From contig ADNK01001207.1 of the NCBI GenBank assembly GCA_000320545.1, positions 1 through 58,011 on the forward strand: a DNA stretch of 58,011 nt, written 5' to 3'. The notes beneath the pieces were generated by a model. The model was given only the letters and a program-made list of their open reading frames with translations, was not told the DNA's origin and searched no databases. Position numbers and translations under genes: made by a program. Shown in pieces: positions 47,287 through 58,011 of this stretch. Each line of letters opens with the position of its first letter. Within the stretch, counting starts at the first letter, position 1. This DNA comes from Bigelowiella natans CCMP2755 (lineage: Eukaryota > Cercozoa > Chlorarachniophyceae).

Positions 47287-48650
47287 TAATGGCTTGTTCA
47301 GCTCGGTGGCGTCTTAGATGAAAAGGTTTCTGCGCTGTTACGCTCGGAGCTGCAGTGACAACAAGGCCTGCACGCACAATGATGCGGTGGAGCACTCACT
47401 CAGCGCGGAAATGGATGTAGAGGCACCTGTGCTGAACCCATGCCCGGCTGGGTAGCTTTCACTTCCTTGCAATACACACTTAGAAATGGGTCGTTCATGT
47501 AGATTGACATTGATAAAACTGTACATCAGCTTCGCTGCTTCAATGGTTCTAGAATTGTCGATCGCATGCATGTGACTATGTGACAACTAACGCTGTACGT
47601 CGATGAAACTGCTGCAAGCATGCACAGAGTCTAGATGTACCACGTCTAGCTAGGCGTGTAGAGCGAGAGAGCTATCGCATCGAGCACACATAGATCTTGA
47701 GATGCACCCATCGTATCTAGCTAGCTAACCATGGTGCATGCTGCATGTGCTAGTGTGACTGAGACGGCTAGATGGATGTAGTGAAATGATTGCCCATGAT
47801 GCATCGCATGCAAGTTAGTATGTCTAGATGTGTTCACTGTGCTAGCGTGCGTGTGTGTCTAAATGATGCGTCGAGCCAAGCTAGCAAGATGTCGTCTATA
47901 TCATGACTGCCTGCAGGCTGCTAGCACTAGAGCGGGTGCATGCAGCGTCCACTATATAGTCGTCTAGACTACTATGTGTATTGCATGCTAGCATGTCTAT
48001 CATATAGTGGATCGAGCGTGACTGCGTGCGCGCGACAATGACATTCGCGCTGCATGCAATCTAGTAATGCTAGAATGCAGCAATGCTAGAATGGCGCACA
48101 TATCTAAAATCTAGATATGCTAGCTAGCTAGCATGTCTAGATGTGCTCTTCAGTTCTGCACCAGCTATTAGAGCTGTACATGGATCTAGACATGCTCTAG
48201 ATGCTAGCATGACGTCGTAGCACTTGCCTGTGTTACTCAGCTGCCTGCACCATGCGATCTAGACAGATGCATGCATCCGTGCTAGCATGTGGGGCGAGCC
48301 ACCGCTAGACCGCGTGCGCAGCATGCTAAACAGAAGGGGTTATATAGATTGCTGATATCACACGAATATTTGGCGCTTAATATTGACAATAAATATGGAA
48401 CCACCGCAGCTCTTTTTTAATTGGGATGAAGGCTAGTTGGATGCATCACGACTATTACACATATATCGTTCTTTCCGGGGGCATCTAGACTTTGCCCGAC
48501 TGGCAACTAATACCTCGCCGAGAAAACACTCGAATCGGCCAAGGCCGCATTCAGCGCCTGTGTCCGCATTTAATTTATATTAAATCTAAAAGCTGGAATA
48601 TCAATTTCTTCTATAAAATCCCAAGTGCCATGACCGGACAGGTGACGTTC
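47287..48650. other. Convergent intergenic gap with the strongest palindrome-rich block
   Basis: Between the 3' ends of the 566-residue gene (+) and the formin (-). Bases 47590-48330 are packed with CTAG, TCTAGA, GCTAGC, GCATGC words, including GCTAGCTAGCTAGC at 48120-48133 and ATGCTAGCAT at 47985 and 48201. The word GTCTAGATGTG and near forms recur. No exon seen. Confidence 0.75.
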
Positions 48651-51545
48651 TTAGCGACTGGGGCTTTTTATGGTCAACGCCCGCCTACTACCACCATCTA
48701 AACAGTTCTTAGCGTCCTTTGGAGCTGATGAAATCTTGCCCAACACGTCGTTCCGAGATATCTATTATCATGCATCGTGTGAGCGTCATTTTACCGCGAT
48801 GATCTGTGTATATGCATGCATGTACCTTCACAGCTGCTTTCTCGGCTTTTGAAAGATCCCCTGGGAGTTACGCAACACGGACCAACAAAACGAGTTAACC
48901 TTCAGATTTACAACAACGCAAGCTAGCAAGCAAAGCACTATGGCCTTTCGCCCGCCGGCAAATACCTAAGAAACTTTGCCAGATTTGAAAAACACTGCCC
49001 CACGTGCTTGATTCATTATGGCCTGATGCGGTTGGGCATAGAATGGAAGATCGTGACAAAGACTCGTCTCACATACATGCAATCTGAGATTCGTTGCGTT
49101 ACTACCTAGGTACTTGCAGAGGGTTTTATGCAGGGTTTCGATGCTCTCGACTTGGGCGAGCAGCTAATGGGGAAAGAACATAGAAATTATGAATGAACCG
49201 AGGTCTACAATATCCTCAATCCCTGTCTTTGTGCTGAGGAAGAATAACGAAATCTACCTTGCTCCAATGTGTAGCTGCTTCCTCGATAAATCGGCTCAAT
49301 TTCGATAGATCAGAGGAAGGCGGAGAAGTGCTGCTCGCTAGAAGCCTAGATGTAGAGTTCATCTTCTTTTGCATCACCTTGATTTCCTGTGCACATAGAA
49401 AGGGGATGAAGCTCTTCTCACGCAACAACAACGAGTGACTATTTCACATTGCACATGAATTATTTGTTACCGCTCGGATAGCATTCTCATCGATTCTCGC
49501 AGCTTCGTGCAACTGAATAAGCACAAATCAGGAAGCAGGATATTCATTCTCTCGCACAGAAGATGATCGGAAGTCGTTAACACGAACTGGCCGTGTTCGC
49601 AGTCACATCCTTCACCGACGTTTTCAGTGAGAGAACAAGTTAAAACATCAAAACGAAGTTTTTTGGCAGCAAGGAGAAAACACCGCGAAGCAAGTATCTC
49701 GACGCATCATCGGGCTATCATCGTTACCGATTCGAGCTCCTTTTTGAGCGCCTCAGACACTGAGCTGCTGGATGCTTTCGGCGTTATCGAAACAGATCCG
49801 CCGGCGCCATTTTTCTCGTCGTTGCCGCCGCTCATGCTGAGGATGCTCGCCATTTTTGCCTTTCTGCGATTGCGACGAGATATATCCTTCCGCACTTGCA
49901 GAGCGATGAAACCTACTCAGCAAAATCAAAACAGCCACTCTTAATCAATATACAACTGTGTTCCTCGAGACGCTGTTATCAATAGTAACATTGATGTCAT
50001 TTCCGTGCAGTTGGAAATAGATGGCAAATATGGCATCTTTTGCTTCATTACCGAGTAGAGAAATACGGTTGTCCCTGGACTTTATGCGCGACAGCATGCA
50101 CAAGGCTGATAGATCAAACCTGTGATAACGAGATCAATCAGTAAAATACATTATATTTATATCACAAAATGCCTTCGAGGAGAGCGAGCAATGGCGTTGC
50201 CAGATTCAGCTTTGCGACACAAATCTATCAGCGTCTCGATTCTCTACTTAACGTATCATCCTGCTATATCATCAATCGAACAATCGTGCAAAATGTCCTC
50301 CTACCCGTGCGTCTCGTTGGCTCCGGAGTTGACATTCATGAAGTTCCCAAACTGCAGCACCTTCTTCAGCACCCTATTGTTGTACACAGCAATATAAATT
50401 ACTAACGCGAATTGAGGGTCACGTGAGCCCAAGAAAGGAAGTTAGATGCTTGAAATACGAGGGGGAAAAAAAAGTACAAGAGATTCTCCCAATGCTTTGT
50501 GCAAATGTATTCCACACACAATTCATCGGGTATTTGCCGTGCGAATCGTTTACGCCTTCCACGGCGCATGTGCACACGAGGACCGAATGGTTTGCATTCA
50601 GAGACAAAGCAGGAAACAAGCGCCATCAGACGAGCACGCATCATCCCATACTTCTTCACTGTATACGAAGACTTGAGCGCACAGATTGCCCGTTCCATCG
50701 TCGTCAGGGGCTCGATCAGCGCTTTCATCCGGGGGAGGAAGTCGCGTTGAAACAGGACCGACTCAAACTTTCCACAGATGTCGCCCCCTTCCGCAGCAGC
50801 CTAAGACAGTAATTGGTACAGGTTTTCCATCATACGCGCACACTCTGTAATGGGAAGACACATCGGGTTGAATCCTGTTAAGGAACGTACCCCGAGGTAA
50901 AAATGTATGTTATCTTGGAGCTGCTGCTTTCCGGTAGCCAAGGCTGCTTTCAGCACCTCTTGCGCCTTCTCCCGGGGGGAAGGGTCTTTGCCAGGCTTGG
51001 ATGCCTTTGCAGTAGACAACAAGGCCATCCGGCTGGCGACGAAGCCGATTTCCTTTCGAATCAGGTCTATTTCCGCTGAGGAGGGGGGGGACAATGATCG
51101 GTCAGTACACTGCCAACATTTATCTTAATAGTGATGGATGGAGACGAAGAAACATGCACTATTTTGAAAACCATGCAAGCATCAGTTACGCTTCTACTTT
51201 ACTTTAATTCCCCTCCCCCTCCCCCCCCCCCCTTTCTTTCTCGGTAGAAGAGTACCTTGTGTGGGAAAGATATGATTGATTCTGTCAGCAGAATCCCCTG
51301 GCAGCCTCTCTACATCCACCTAATTCGTATGCAGGAGGGAACGTGTGAGCTCCTCGTCAATTGCATTGACAAACAGGGCGACAGAGTTTATGCGTTATTT
51401 GAGGATGAGAGGAGTCACACGCACCTGTGAAATGGCAGCGATGATGTTTGAGACTTCCAATTTCATAGACTTCAAGACTATCGAGGCATTTCGTAGCCTG
51501 ACGAGCAAAGAGCACGCATAGGAATCATGAGCTCCACCGTCATAA

Positions 51546-51590
<45 letters not shown>

Positions 51591-52179
51591 TGCATATCGA
51601 CGTTTCCTTCCTAGATGATCAGTCACCTCCTAGCATCAATGGCTCTAGTGACGGCGTCAATAGCAGCAGCTGCTGGTGTAGTCTCCGCTGCTTTCCCTCC
51701 ATTGCTGCCTCCCTCCTTTTTGCTGTTGTTGTTGTTGTTCTTGGCGTCGGCAATGACCGTTTTCTTCTTCTTCTTCTTTTTCAATTTCGTCGCCGCAAAG
51801 AGCTCGATGAGCTGCCTCAGCGGGGAGGACGTGGGCTTCAATGGCGATGCTGCTGTGTCTGAGCCTGTGATTTATGATAGTTGCAGTTAGATCGATGTAG
51901 CTGGTGAAGATCATCACAAAGCTATGGCTCTGGCCTCTGCATGATCTCTCTCTCTCTCTCTATCGCTTGCTCCCCGTCTATACGCTTCTACTTCCGCCGT
52001 GTGAGTGACATCGAAATCGAGCAATTGTGTACCGGGGGAGATGGCGCTGTGCTTGAGCTCATGCCAGATGCTGCCTTCCTGAGATGGCTTCGGGGTCCAA
52101 TGAATCTGCATTCACCGAGTCGCACCGTCAGTTATGAACGATAACAATACACCACACTCACATACGTCACTCATATTAT

Positions 52180-52230
<51 letters not shown>

Positions 52231-53286
52231 CATATACATATATAACGTGTATGGGTTCAAAGGACAGGTTCAGCATAGAGAATTCGTCGGATAGACCGTC
52301 AGTGAGGTCAACAGGCATTATCATTATCGGGGGTGGGAGGGGGGGGGGGGGTGAAGGCAATAGTACATGCATTTCGCTGACCTTTTTCATCTTGATTGAA
52401 GATTTTTGGCGCTTGGCCTTCGGTTTAGCAGCAGCAGCCCCCGGAGGAAGGGAGGAGGGATAAGGGAAGCTCCAGGAGGCGGAGGCGGCGCCAGGCCGGA
52501 GGGTGGGGGGGTAGACCGACAGGTGGGGGGGGAGGCCGACAGGTGGGGGTGGGACTGATGATGATGAGGATGAAGATGATGATGGTGATGCTTTCTTTTC
52601 TTCCATAGCTAATCCTAGCGATGGTGACTCGGATTTCTGCGGGGCTGTTGGTGGTAGCAGGGTTGGGGGAGGGGGGGGAGGGGGGCCCACGCAAGGCATT
52701 TCGTGCTTCACGGTGGTGCACGTTTGTGGCGGAGGCAATAGGGAGGGGGGAGGTGGTGGGGGAACAACACACAGGGATGCTGTTGATGATGATGATGATG
52801 ATGAGGAGGAGGAGGAGGATGGTTCTTCTGCTTTCTTACAAGGTGAAGCAGGGTTGACATCAGGCATATCTGCTGTCGTCTTCTTCGCCTTTGTTTCCAC
52901 CGGTTCGGTTAGGCTAGAGTGCTGCTCCCTTCCAACTGTGAGCGTCGGCTCTGCATTAGCTTTAGCAGTCGCAAGAGAGGGTGCAGCAGTGGAAGTAGTA
53001 GAAGTAGTAGTCGTCGTTGTAGTATCATCAGCAGCACTAGCAGCAGCAGCTGATGTCTTGTCGCTTTGACAAGTCTTTTCAACATTACGATTGGATTGTA
53101 GATCGGCTGTCGTCGTCTTTGTTGTTGTTGTTGTTGTTGTTGTCTGTGCTGCTGCTGTTGCTGCTGCTGCTCCACGACTTGCTCCGTCGGTGCGTTTTTC
53201 ATCGCCATCGTCCTTCGTGTTGGGAGGGGTTGCACGGGAAATGGGCGTGGCACTAAATCCGGCGTCCTGGAGCACCTGTATATGTA

Positions 53287-53327
<41 letters not shown>

Positions 53328-54783
53328 GGTTGTGTGTTGCAGCCCATGTAGTAAGAGCGTGCTTCAAATGTAAACAGCATCAGCAGCAAACAAGCAAACA
53401 AGCTTACAAGCAACAAGAATCAATCAATACACCGCCGCACCTGAATCACAGTCTTGACTCTTCCATGTACTTTTTCGCATCCCTGAAGACACACTTTCGA
53501 ACGAAGCAAAACAGAGACAACAACGCACAGCGACATCGTAAAAACATATCCGCAAGGTGAGTTTGTTATCGCTGGCTAGCTCACGGAACAAATCAATGAT
53601 GATGATGATGATGACGAGTTGGACGACGATGACGACGATGATGAGCGTTTTTGCAGCATGATCATCGAAAGATCTCTTCCACAAGATTAACTCTGACTAC
53701 CATCTAGCGTGAGTCTCTGCCCGCTGGCGTCCTCCTTCTTCTCTCCGGTCGGTTCTCCGCCTCCTGCATGATCCTTACTCACAACAGAATAATGAGTGGT
53801 ACTTGAGGGGGGGGCTGGCTCGGCGAACAATCGAGCAGGTTTTACACTCTCTGCAGCAATACGTCCTGATGAAGCAGCAGCAGCAGCAGCTGGATCATCG
53901 TTCCCAGGTTCTGCCGGAGTTCTTTGGGCAATACACTCGAGAGAGAGGGCCTCATTTCCTGGCTCTGCTGGTGTGGTTGCAACGGAATAGCTGTTATTTG
54001 TGCTTCCTCGGATTGGAGTCGAGACGAGCTTAATCCCTCCTCCTCCTCCCCCTGCTGCAGATGCTGCTGCTGCTGCTGCTGCTGCTAGTTTCCCTTCTTT
54101 GCCCATCGCGAATTCTTTGTTGTTGCGAAGAGAAAGATTGGAGGAGGCGTTTGAAAGCTCCAAGGAAACAGCATTATCCTTAATTGTACCGGCAGCAGCT
54201 GCTGGGCTTGAGGGGAAGTACGGAATACTAGTGCTATTTCGAGTCGGTGTTTCTGCCAGGATGAGAGGCGGCATCTCTTCTCCTGCGGCCTCTTTGCTCT
54301 CTGACCCTTTCGATCGGAAATGAAGAGTAGAAACGTTTGTAGACGACTCCGAGGGAGTCCGGGGAAGGGTCCGTCGTGAAGTGGCTGCGAGTGTCAAGTT
54401 CGGTGAGAGAAGCATGAGAGAAGGCGACAGAAGGGCGGTATCTTTGCTGACTTGTCGCCGCTGCTGCTTCTTCTTCTTTTTCTGGCGTTTTTTTTTCTTC
54501 TTCTTCTTTTTCTGCTGCTGTTGTTGCGGTTGTTGTTGTTGTTGTTCCTCCTCCTGCTGCTGCTGCTGCTGCTGCTTTTCTTGCTGCCGTGAATGCAAGG
54601 ATAACTTTCGAGACGATCGTGAAAACCGAGCAGGAAGCACGGGGATGTTATCGGCCTGTTCCTTGGGAGTTTGGGGGGGAGATCTCATCCGCACATTCTC
54701 AGGTTCCATAGGGGTCCGAGGAAGGTAATTTGTTGCTTTCACGGGAGTGTGGTGAAATACTGCATCAAGGCTGTTGTGTGTAG

Positions 54784-54820
<37 letters not shown>

Positions 54821-55540
54821 CGAGGGGGAAAAAACAAACAAAAAAAAACATAGATAGATAACCAATCATCTTCCAGAGTAATCTAATTCCATATCACGGA
54901 TAAACACGACATAAAACGACGAGCCTACCTTGTGCTGTCAGCACCGTCAAAATGCGGCTCAGGCTTCACTATCATTGGGTATTCGAAGTTGTCTACGCCT
55001 GCAGCTGGTTTTTTCTCCGGCTAAAAATCATAATTTTAGTCTTCATGTTCATCGCAATCATCGCTTTAGCCATTTACCGAGTTGGTTGGGGTTTGCCATT
55101 TTGTGGGAGTTGTCCAGGGCCGAGGCGCAGCATCACAGTCCTGAATAAGTGCCGGTATGTGGCGCAATGCGGTGCTACTACTACTCCACGGCAAAAGACG
55201 TATATGTGCCTAATATTGCAGAGCCTACTCTTCTATAGCCACTTACCCAACGCCAGGAACTCGACACTCTCGGCCCACGCCTCTTCGGTTTTGACTTGCG
55301 CTCTAATACTTTCCGACCAGAACTTGCTGCAGTTTGGTGCATAGACGAGTTTTCACGGTGCGCTCCCCCATTCGATATACCAGCCGTCAACGGGTCTCTT
55401 CTCGGTTTGGACATGCATCCTTTTCTACCCTTTCGAACCCTACTCTTCTCACATTTTACTATCGATTCTCTTTCCTTCGGGCTGGAGAGATCCAGCCTTG
55501 GTCCCCGACTCTGCTGTCTCGGTACTTTAATGCTCTTCAA
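48651..55540 (-). CDS. Formin (FH1-FH2 actin nucleator)
   Basis: 21 exons with unbroken phase agreement, 1380 residues: 55247..55540, 55078..55140, 54929..55020, 53701..54770, 53585..53673, 53441..53482, 52247..53275, 52033..52105, 51627..51864, 51425..51497, 51256..51319, 50891..51075, 50667..50800, 50305..50373, 50052..50119, 49728..49912, 49471..49512, 49258..49386, 49106..49163, 48826..48860, 48651..48761. The N-terminal ~560 residues are disordered, with many Thr-Pro sites (TPVKA, RTPMEPEN, RTPSES, TPAEPGNE twice) and a Lys/Gln-rich stretch. FH1 (52330-52760) has poly-Pro runs that would bind profilin. FH2 starts IHWTPKPSQEGSIWHEL and includes LRNASIVLKSMKL, VERLPGDSADRIN, the signature VLQFGNFMN, and FDLSALCMLSRIKSRDNRISLL. 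No Rho-binding GBD/FH3 or DAD is evident, so control is unlike that of Diaphanous formins. Confidence 0.88.
51549..51583. repeat. (TA)n microsatellite in formin intron
   Basis: Between FH2 exons at 51497 and 51627. Confidence 0.95.
52178..52227. repeat. (AC)n-(AT)n microsatellite in formin intron
   Basis: In the intron between the FH1 exon (ends 52247) and the first FH2 exon (starts 52105). Confidence 0.95.
53289..53325. repeat. (AT)n microsatellite in formin intron
   Basis: About 12 bases upstream (in gene direction) of the acceptor for the FH1 exon at 53275. Confidence 0.95.
54787..54818. repeat. (GT)n microsatellite in formin intron
   Basis: Just before the acceptor of the exon starting at 54770. 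Confidence 0.95.
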
Positions 55541-56343
55541 AGCTCTCTTCTTCAGCTTGCTTTCTTTGAAATTTGTCCGGTTTAAAATTATTTGCCTTAC
55601 AAAGGAGTGGTCATATGTGATTCGTGAGGAGAGCGAAATATAATAGGTAACGCGTAGGTGTATGTGTGTGTCTGAACGCTTGCGCGCGGTGTGTTACTCA
55701 TCGTACATATATTTATGTGCATGCCTTCAGGTAAGATTGATGTTTGACCTTGCCGACACGTTTGTGAAATAATTTTCATCATTTAATTTTTCTTTTTGTT
55801 TCCCATGCGTCGACCTTACCAACCGTCTTCTAGATCCTAAATTAGGGTAGTGCATAGAGCGTATCGGTGAGCCATCCTGATCCCATTCCCCCTCCCTCCT
55901 CCCACTCTCCTATCTCTGACAATGTGTGCGTGTGTGTGTGTGTGTTTGTGTGAGTGTTTGCGCTTGTGCATATTGTGTATACATCCATCTGCCGCTCCCT
56001 CACCTGCAGAGGTCCTCATCGTTCCGGGGAGGGGTGATGTAGCCGTTGATCAACTGTCAGCCAGCCTTGGGATCTGTAAGTTGCCTCCTTTTACCAACTG
56101 CGACATCGAATTACGCGATTTAATCGTTGTCGCAGACATGAATCAGATCATTTAGGGATTTATCCGGATAGTACCGGGTATTTAGTCGTCACTGCCGGAT
56201 AGCCCCTGCTCGTACGCGTTCCTGATAAAAATAATGGAACCCTTCGTGGGCAGTCGTACCCGTCTGGCATGTTCGCGGCCCTAGCTTGGCCGAAGGATAT
56301 CAGGACATAAAGACAATCCACACTAAAAGGAATAGGATCTCGT

Positions 56344-56383
<40 letters not shown>
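55541..56383. other. Divergent region, formin / Rix1-like, with an orphan exon candidate
   Basis: Shared 5' flank. On + a segment 56009-56071 has a good acceptor (CACCTGCAG), an open frame EVLIVPGRGDVAVDQLSASLGI and a donor GTAAGT; it may be an upstream exon of the next gene or a remnant, but its phase does not meet the CAG-repeat boundary. A (TG)n-rich stretch precedes it at 55925-55962. Confidence 0.4.
56349..56383 (+). repeat. (CAG)n run abutting a start codon
   Basis: About 12 CAG/GCA units ending two bases before the ATG at 56384. Either 5' untranslated sequence or, if an upstream exon joins here, a splice acceptor region. Confidence 0.9.
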
Positions 56384-56384
<1 letters not shown>

Positions 56385-57871
56385 TGCAGGCGCTGCAGGC
56401 ACTGGATCGGGTCACTGACCGCGAGGCGGTGCAAGACCGCAAAGCGATCCTGAGAGCGATCGAGCTGGTTGGAAGCTGCTCGATCAAAATCCGGAGGGGG
56501 GGGGTGAGAAATAATGGAAAGGCAGGTGCAGATATGGCATTGTGGAGGAAATGGAGCGAGCGTGTCGTGAACATGCTCAAGCATGATGACATCGAGATGC
56601 GGCACTCGGCTCTGGTTTTCCTCGAGGCCAATCTACCCTTAATGTCAAAGGCCGAGTTCAAGGCAAGGGCGAATAAACTGTCTGATAGGCTAATGGCCAT
56701 AGCTTATAAATGCCTGTCGAATGGCACAGAAACTATCAAAAAGCAACTCGCTGTGGGTCTTGCAGCAGCGCACTGCCTCACACTGATGTTCAAGCTTTCT
56801 ACTACAGCGAACATACCAATACGGGACATAATTGCGAAATGCGTTCCAAGACTGGTGCCAAAGCTCACAGCAGCCGGCGGAACTCGGAGCGTACGCTTTA
56901 GATTGGCCATCCTCCTCAATCTGGCGAGATGCCTCCGATCATCCTTCAAGCCCTTTGTGAATCAGACGAAAGGACTCTGCCTTGGGGTCCTGTTTCATGG
57001 AAATGAACGCCTCGAAGGAATGGCAATTGAGGTCTTGATGGAAATCTTCACCTGCGTCAACCCTAAGAATGGTATCTCGAGCCTCATTGCAAGCGTTCTG
57101 AAAGAGCTCTCGGCGCAGCTGCAGCTACCGATATATCGTGATAACGACGAGCACAAAGGCGCCAGCAGCAATGGTGGTGGCCATTCTCATCGGATTGAGA
57201 GCTTAGGCCTCAATCCAATCCAGAGTGCTTCGGGCTCGGTTGTCTGGCTCGAGGCATTCGAACGCCGTGTCGCCAAGTTGCTCCGCATCTTGTTTGTGTG
57301 CATTATTAGCCGAGAGGCAGAGATGGATCTAGCCGAGCTAACGAGAAATCTGCTCGCGCTTCTAGCTTCAGACGATATCGGCGTTGACAAGTATGAGCCC
57401 AGTATTCCTGTGAAGACACAGACGCTTCTCATCATTCGAGAGACTATCAGCTCCACGAGGCAGCACATAGCTCCCTACATACCCTCCCTAGTCGAGGTAC
57501 AGATAGATATTTTGATCAAAATGTTCAGAGGGAAAGGGGGGGCGGGGGCGAGGAAGGTAGACGATGGGGAGAGTGAACGGAGGATGTCCAACAAATTTAT
57601 AGCTTGCATAGAATTATGAATTCAGATGCTAAACCTAGCAATAATTCAGGTACTTTCCACCCTACTACTTTCATCGAAAGAGGCCGGCAGTAACAACGTC
57701 CTCCAAGCTTCAATTTACGATTGTCTTGGCGAATTAATGAACTTGGGCCCTGGCATTATTTCCAAACATACGGGGCCGATCATAGATCTTGCCCAACGAG
57801 AACTGCGAGAACTGCTCGGATATCTCCAGTCGCAAGCAGCTTCTTCTAGCAACGTCGTTACTAACGAAACA
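56384..57871 (+). CDS. HEAT-repeat protein, Rix1/PELP1-like (3' partial)
   Basis: Exons 56384..57496 and 57650..57871 (phase 0), 445 residues visible; the donor GTAACA at 57872 leads into a (TA)n and poly-G stretch and the rest lies beyond the window. All-helical throughout: WRKWSERVVNMLKHDDIEMRHSALVFLEANLPL is a HEAT unit, then RLVPKLTAAGGTRSVRFRLAILLNLARCLRSSFKPFVNQ, and NNVLQASIYDCLGELMNLGPGI. The order (W-rich start, repeated helices, SFKPF motif, then an L-rich helix pair with a conserved Tyr-Leu) recalls the RIX1 domain of PELP1/Rix1, which works in 60S pre-ribosome maturation. This is a fold-level resemblance from memory; a generic armadillo/HEAT scaffold is possible. The ATG is the first in frame after the CAG run, but the true start may be upstream. 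Confidence 0.55.
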
Positions 57872-57873
57872 GT

Positions 57874-57877
<4 letters not shown>

Positions 57878-57915
<38 letters not shown>

Positions 57916-57934
57916 GGGGGGGGGAGGGGGGGGG
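57878..57934. repeat. (TA)n microsatellite followed by poly-G
   Basis: About 17 TA units, then G-runs; sequence quality may be poor from here to the right end, which contains long G and A runs. Confidence 0.85.
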
Positions 57935-58011
57935 CTATATAGAGAGGAGAAAGAAAACTTTGGGGAGAAAAAAAAAATGTGGGGGTGTGAAAGTCCGAGA
58001 AACCCGTATTT

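Noticed and set aside
54952-55344. Plus-strand frame resembling a small membrane protein (MRLRLHYHWVFEVV...)
   Set aside because: Complement of formin exons 2-3, whose phases join well; treated as a shadow.
55296-55643. Plus-strand open frame (115 codons) with protein-like hydrophobic sequence
   Set aside because: It is antisense to the first formin exon, which has a start, a GTAAGT donor and three following exons in phase; the plus frame has no matching splice partners.
1-58011. CRISPR arrays, bacterial operons, insertion sequences
   Set aside because: No direct-repeat/spacer pattern, no transposase frame; all recognisable genes are eukaryotic with spliceosomal introns.

Overview
This is a nuclear, intron-dense eukaryotic window. 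I could build 17 protein-coding genes, most with GT-AG introns whose phases agree from exon to exon. The best guess at lineage is a protist with a complex (secondary) plastid, most like a chlorarachniophyte such as Bigelowiella. The grounds are a ferrochelatase with a signal peptide followed by an S/T/R-rich transit-like stretch (no Phe motif) and a C-terminal chlorophyll-binding-like helix; a bacterial-type IF-2 encoded in the nucleus; introns mostly of about 50-250 nt; and conserved eukaryotic machinery (AP-4, APC/C, OST, formin, calpain). The lineage is an inference; a marker-gene tree would settle it.

Layout, left to right: AP-4 epsilon adaptin C-terminal part (+, cut by the window edge); ferrochelatase (-); HAD-like phosphatase (+); coiled-coil protein (-, 5' end unresolved); APC/C subunit APC2 (+); atypical sirtuin (-); lipid-anchored calpain (+); ribosomal protein S9/uS4 (-); ribophorin II/OST subunit (+); organellar IF-2 (+); basic disordered protein (-); 82-residue myristoylation candidate (+); SAM-dependent methyltransferase (-); 130-residue unknown (+); 566-residue coiled-coil protein with KSGKSLL repeats (+); formin (-); Rix1/PELP1-like HEAT protein (+, cut by the right edge).

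Strand alternates in 14 of 16 neighbouring pairs, giving a chain of divergent and convergent pairs. Six of the seven long convergent gaps clearly carry a block of DNA packed with short self-complementary words (GCTAGC, CTAGCTAG, TCTAGA, TGCATGC, and a recurring ATGCTAGCAT); the seventh carries a weaker one. The divergent gaps lack this texture and instead hold local duplications or hairpins: a 52-bp tandem repeat between sirtuin and calpain, a 12-bp perfect stem-loop upstream of the methyltransferase, and a foldback flanked by 41-bp direct repeats upstream of APC2. This link between gene orientation and a palindromic sequence class is the most unusual signal in the window.

Simple-sequence repeats (TG, TC, TA, CAG, GAT, AAC) crowd the introns at both ends of the window and spill into coding low-complexity tracts (poly-Ser, Gly, Asp, Ala, Gln). 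Exon models are hand-built from splice signals, reading phase and remembered family motifs; no alignment or transcript was available.
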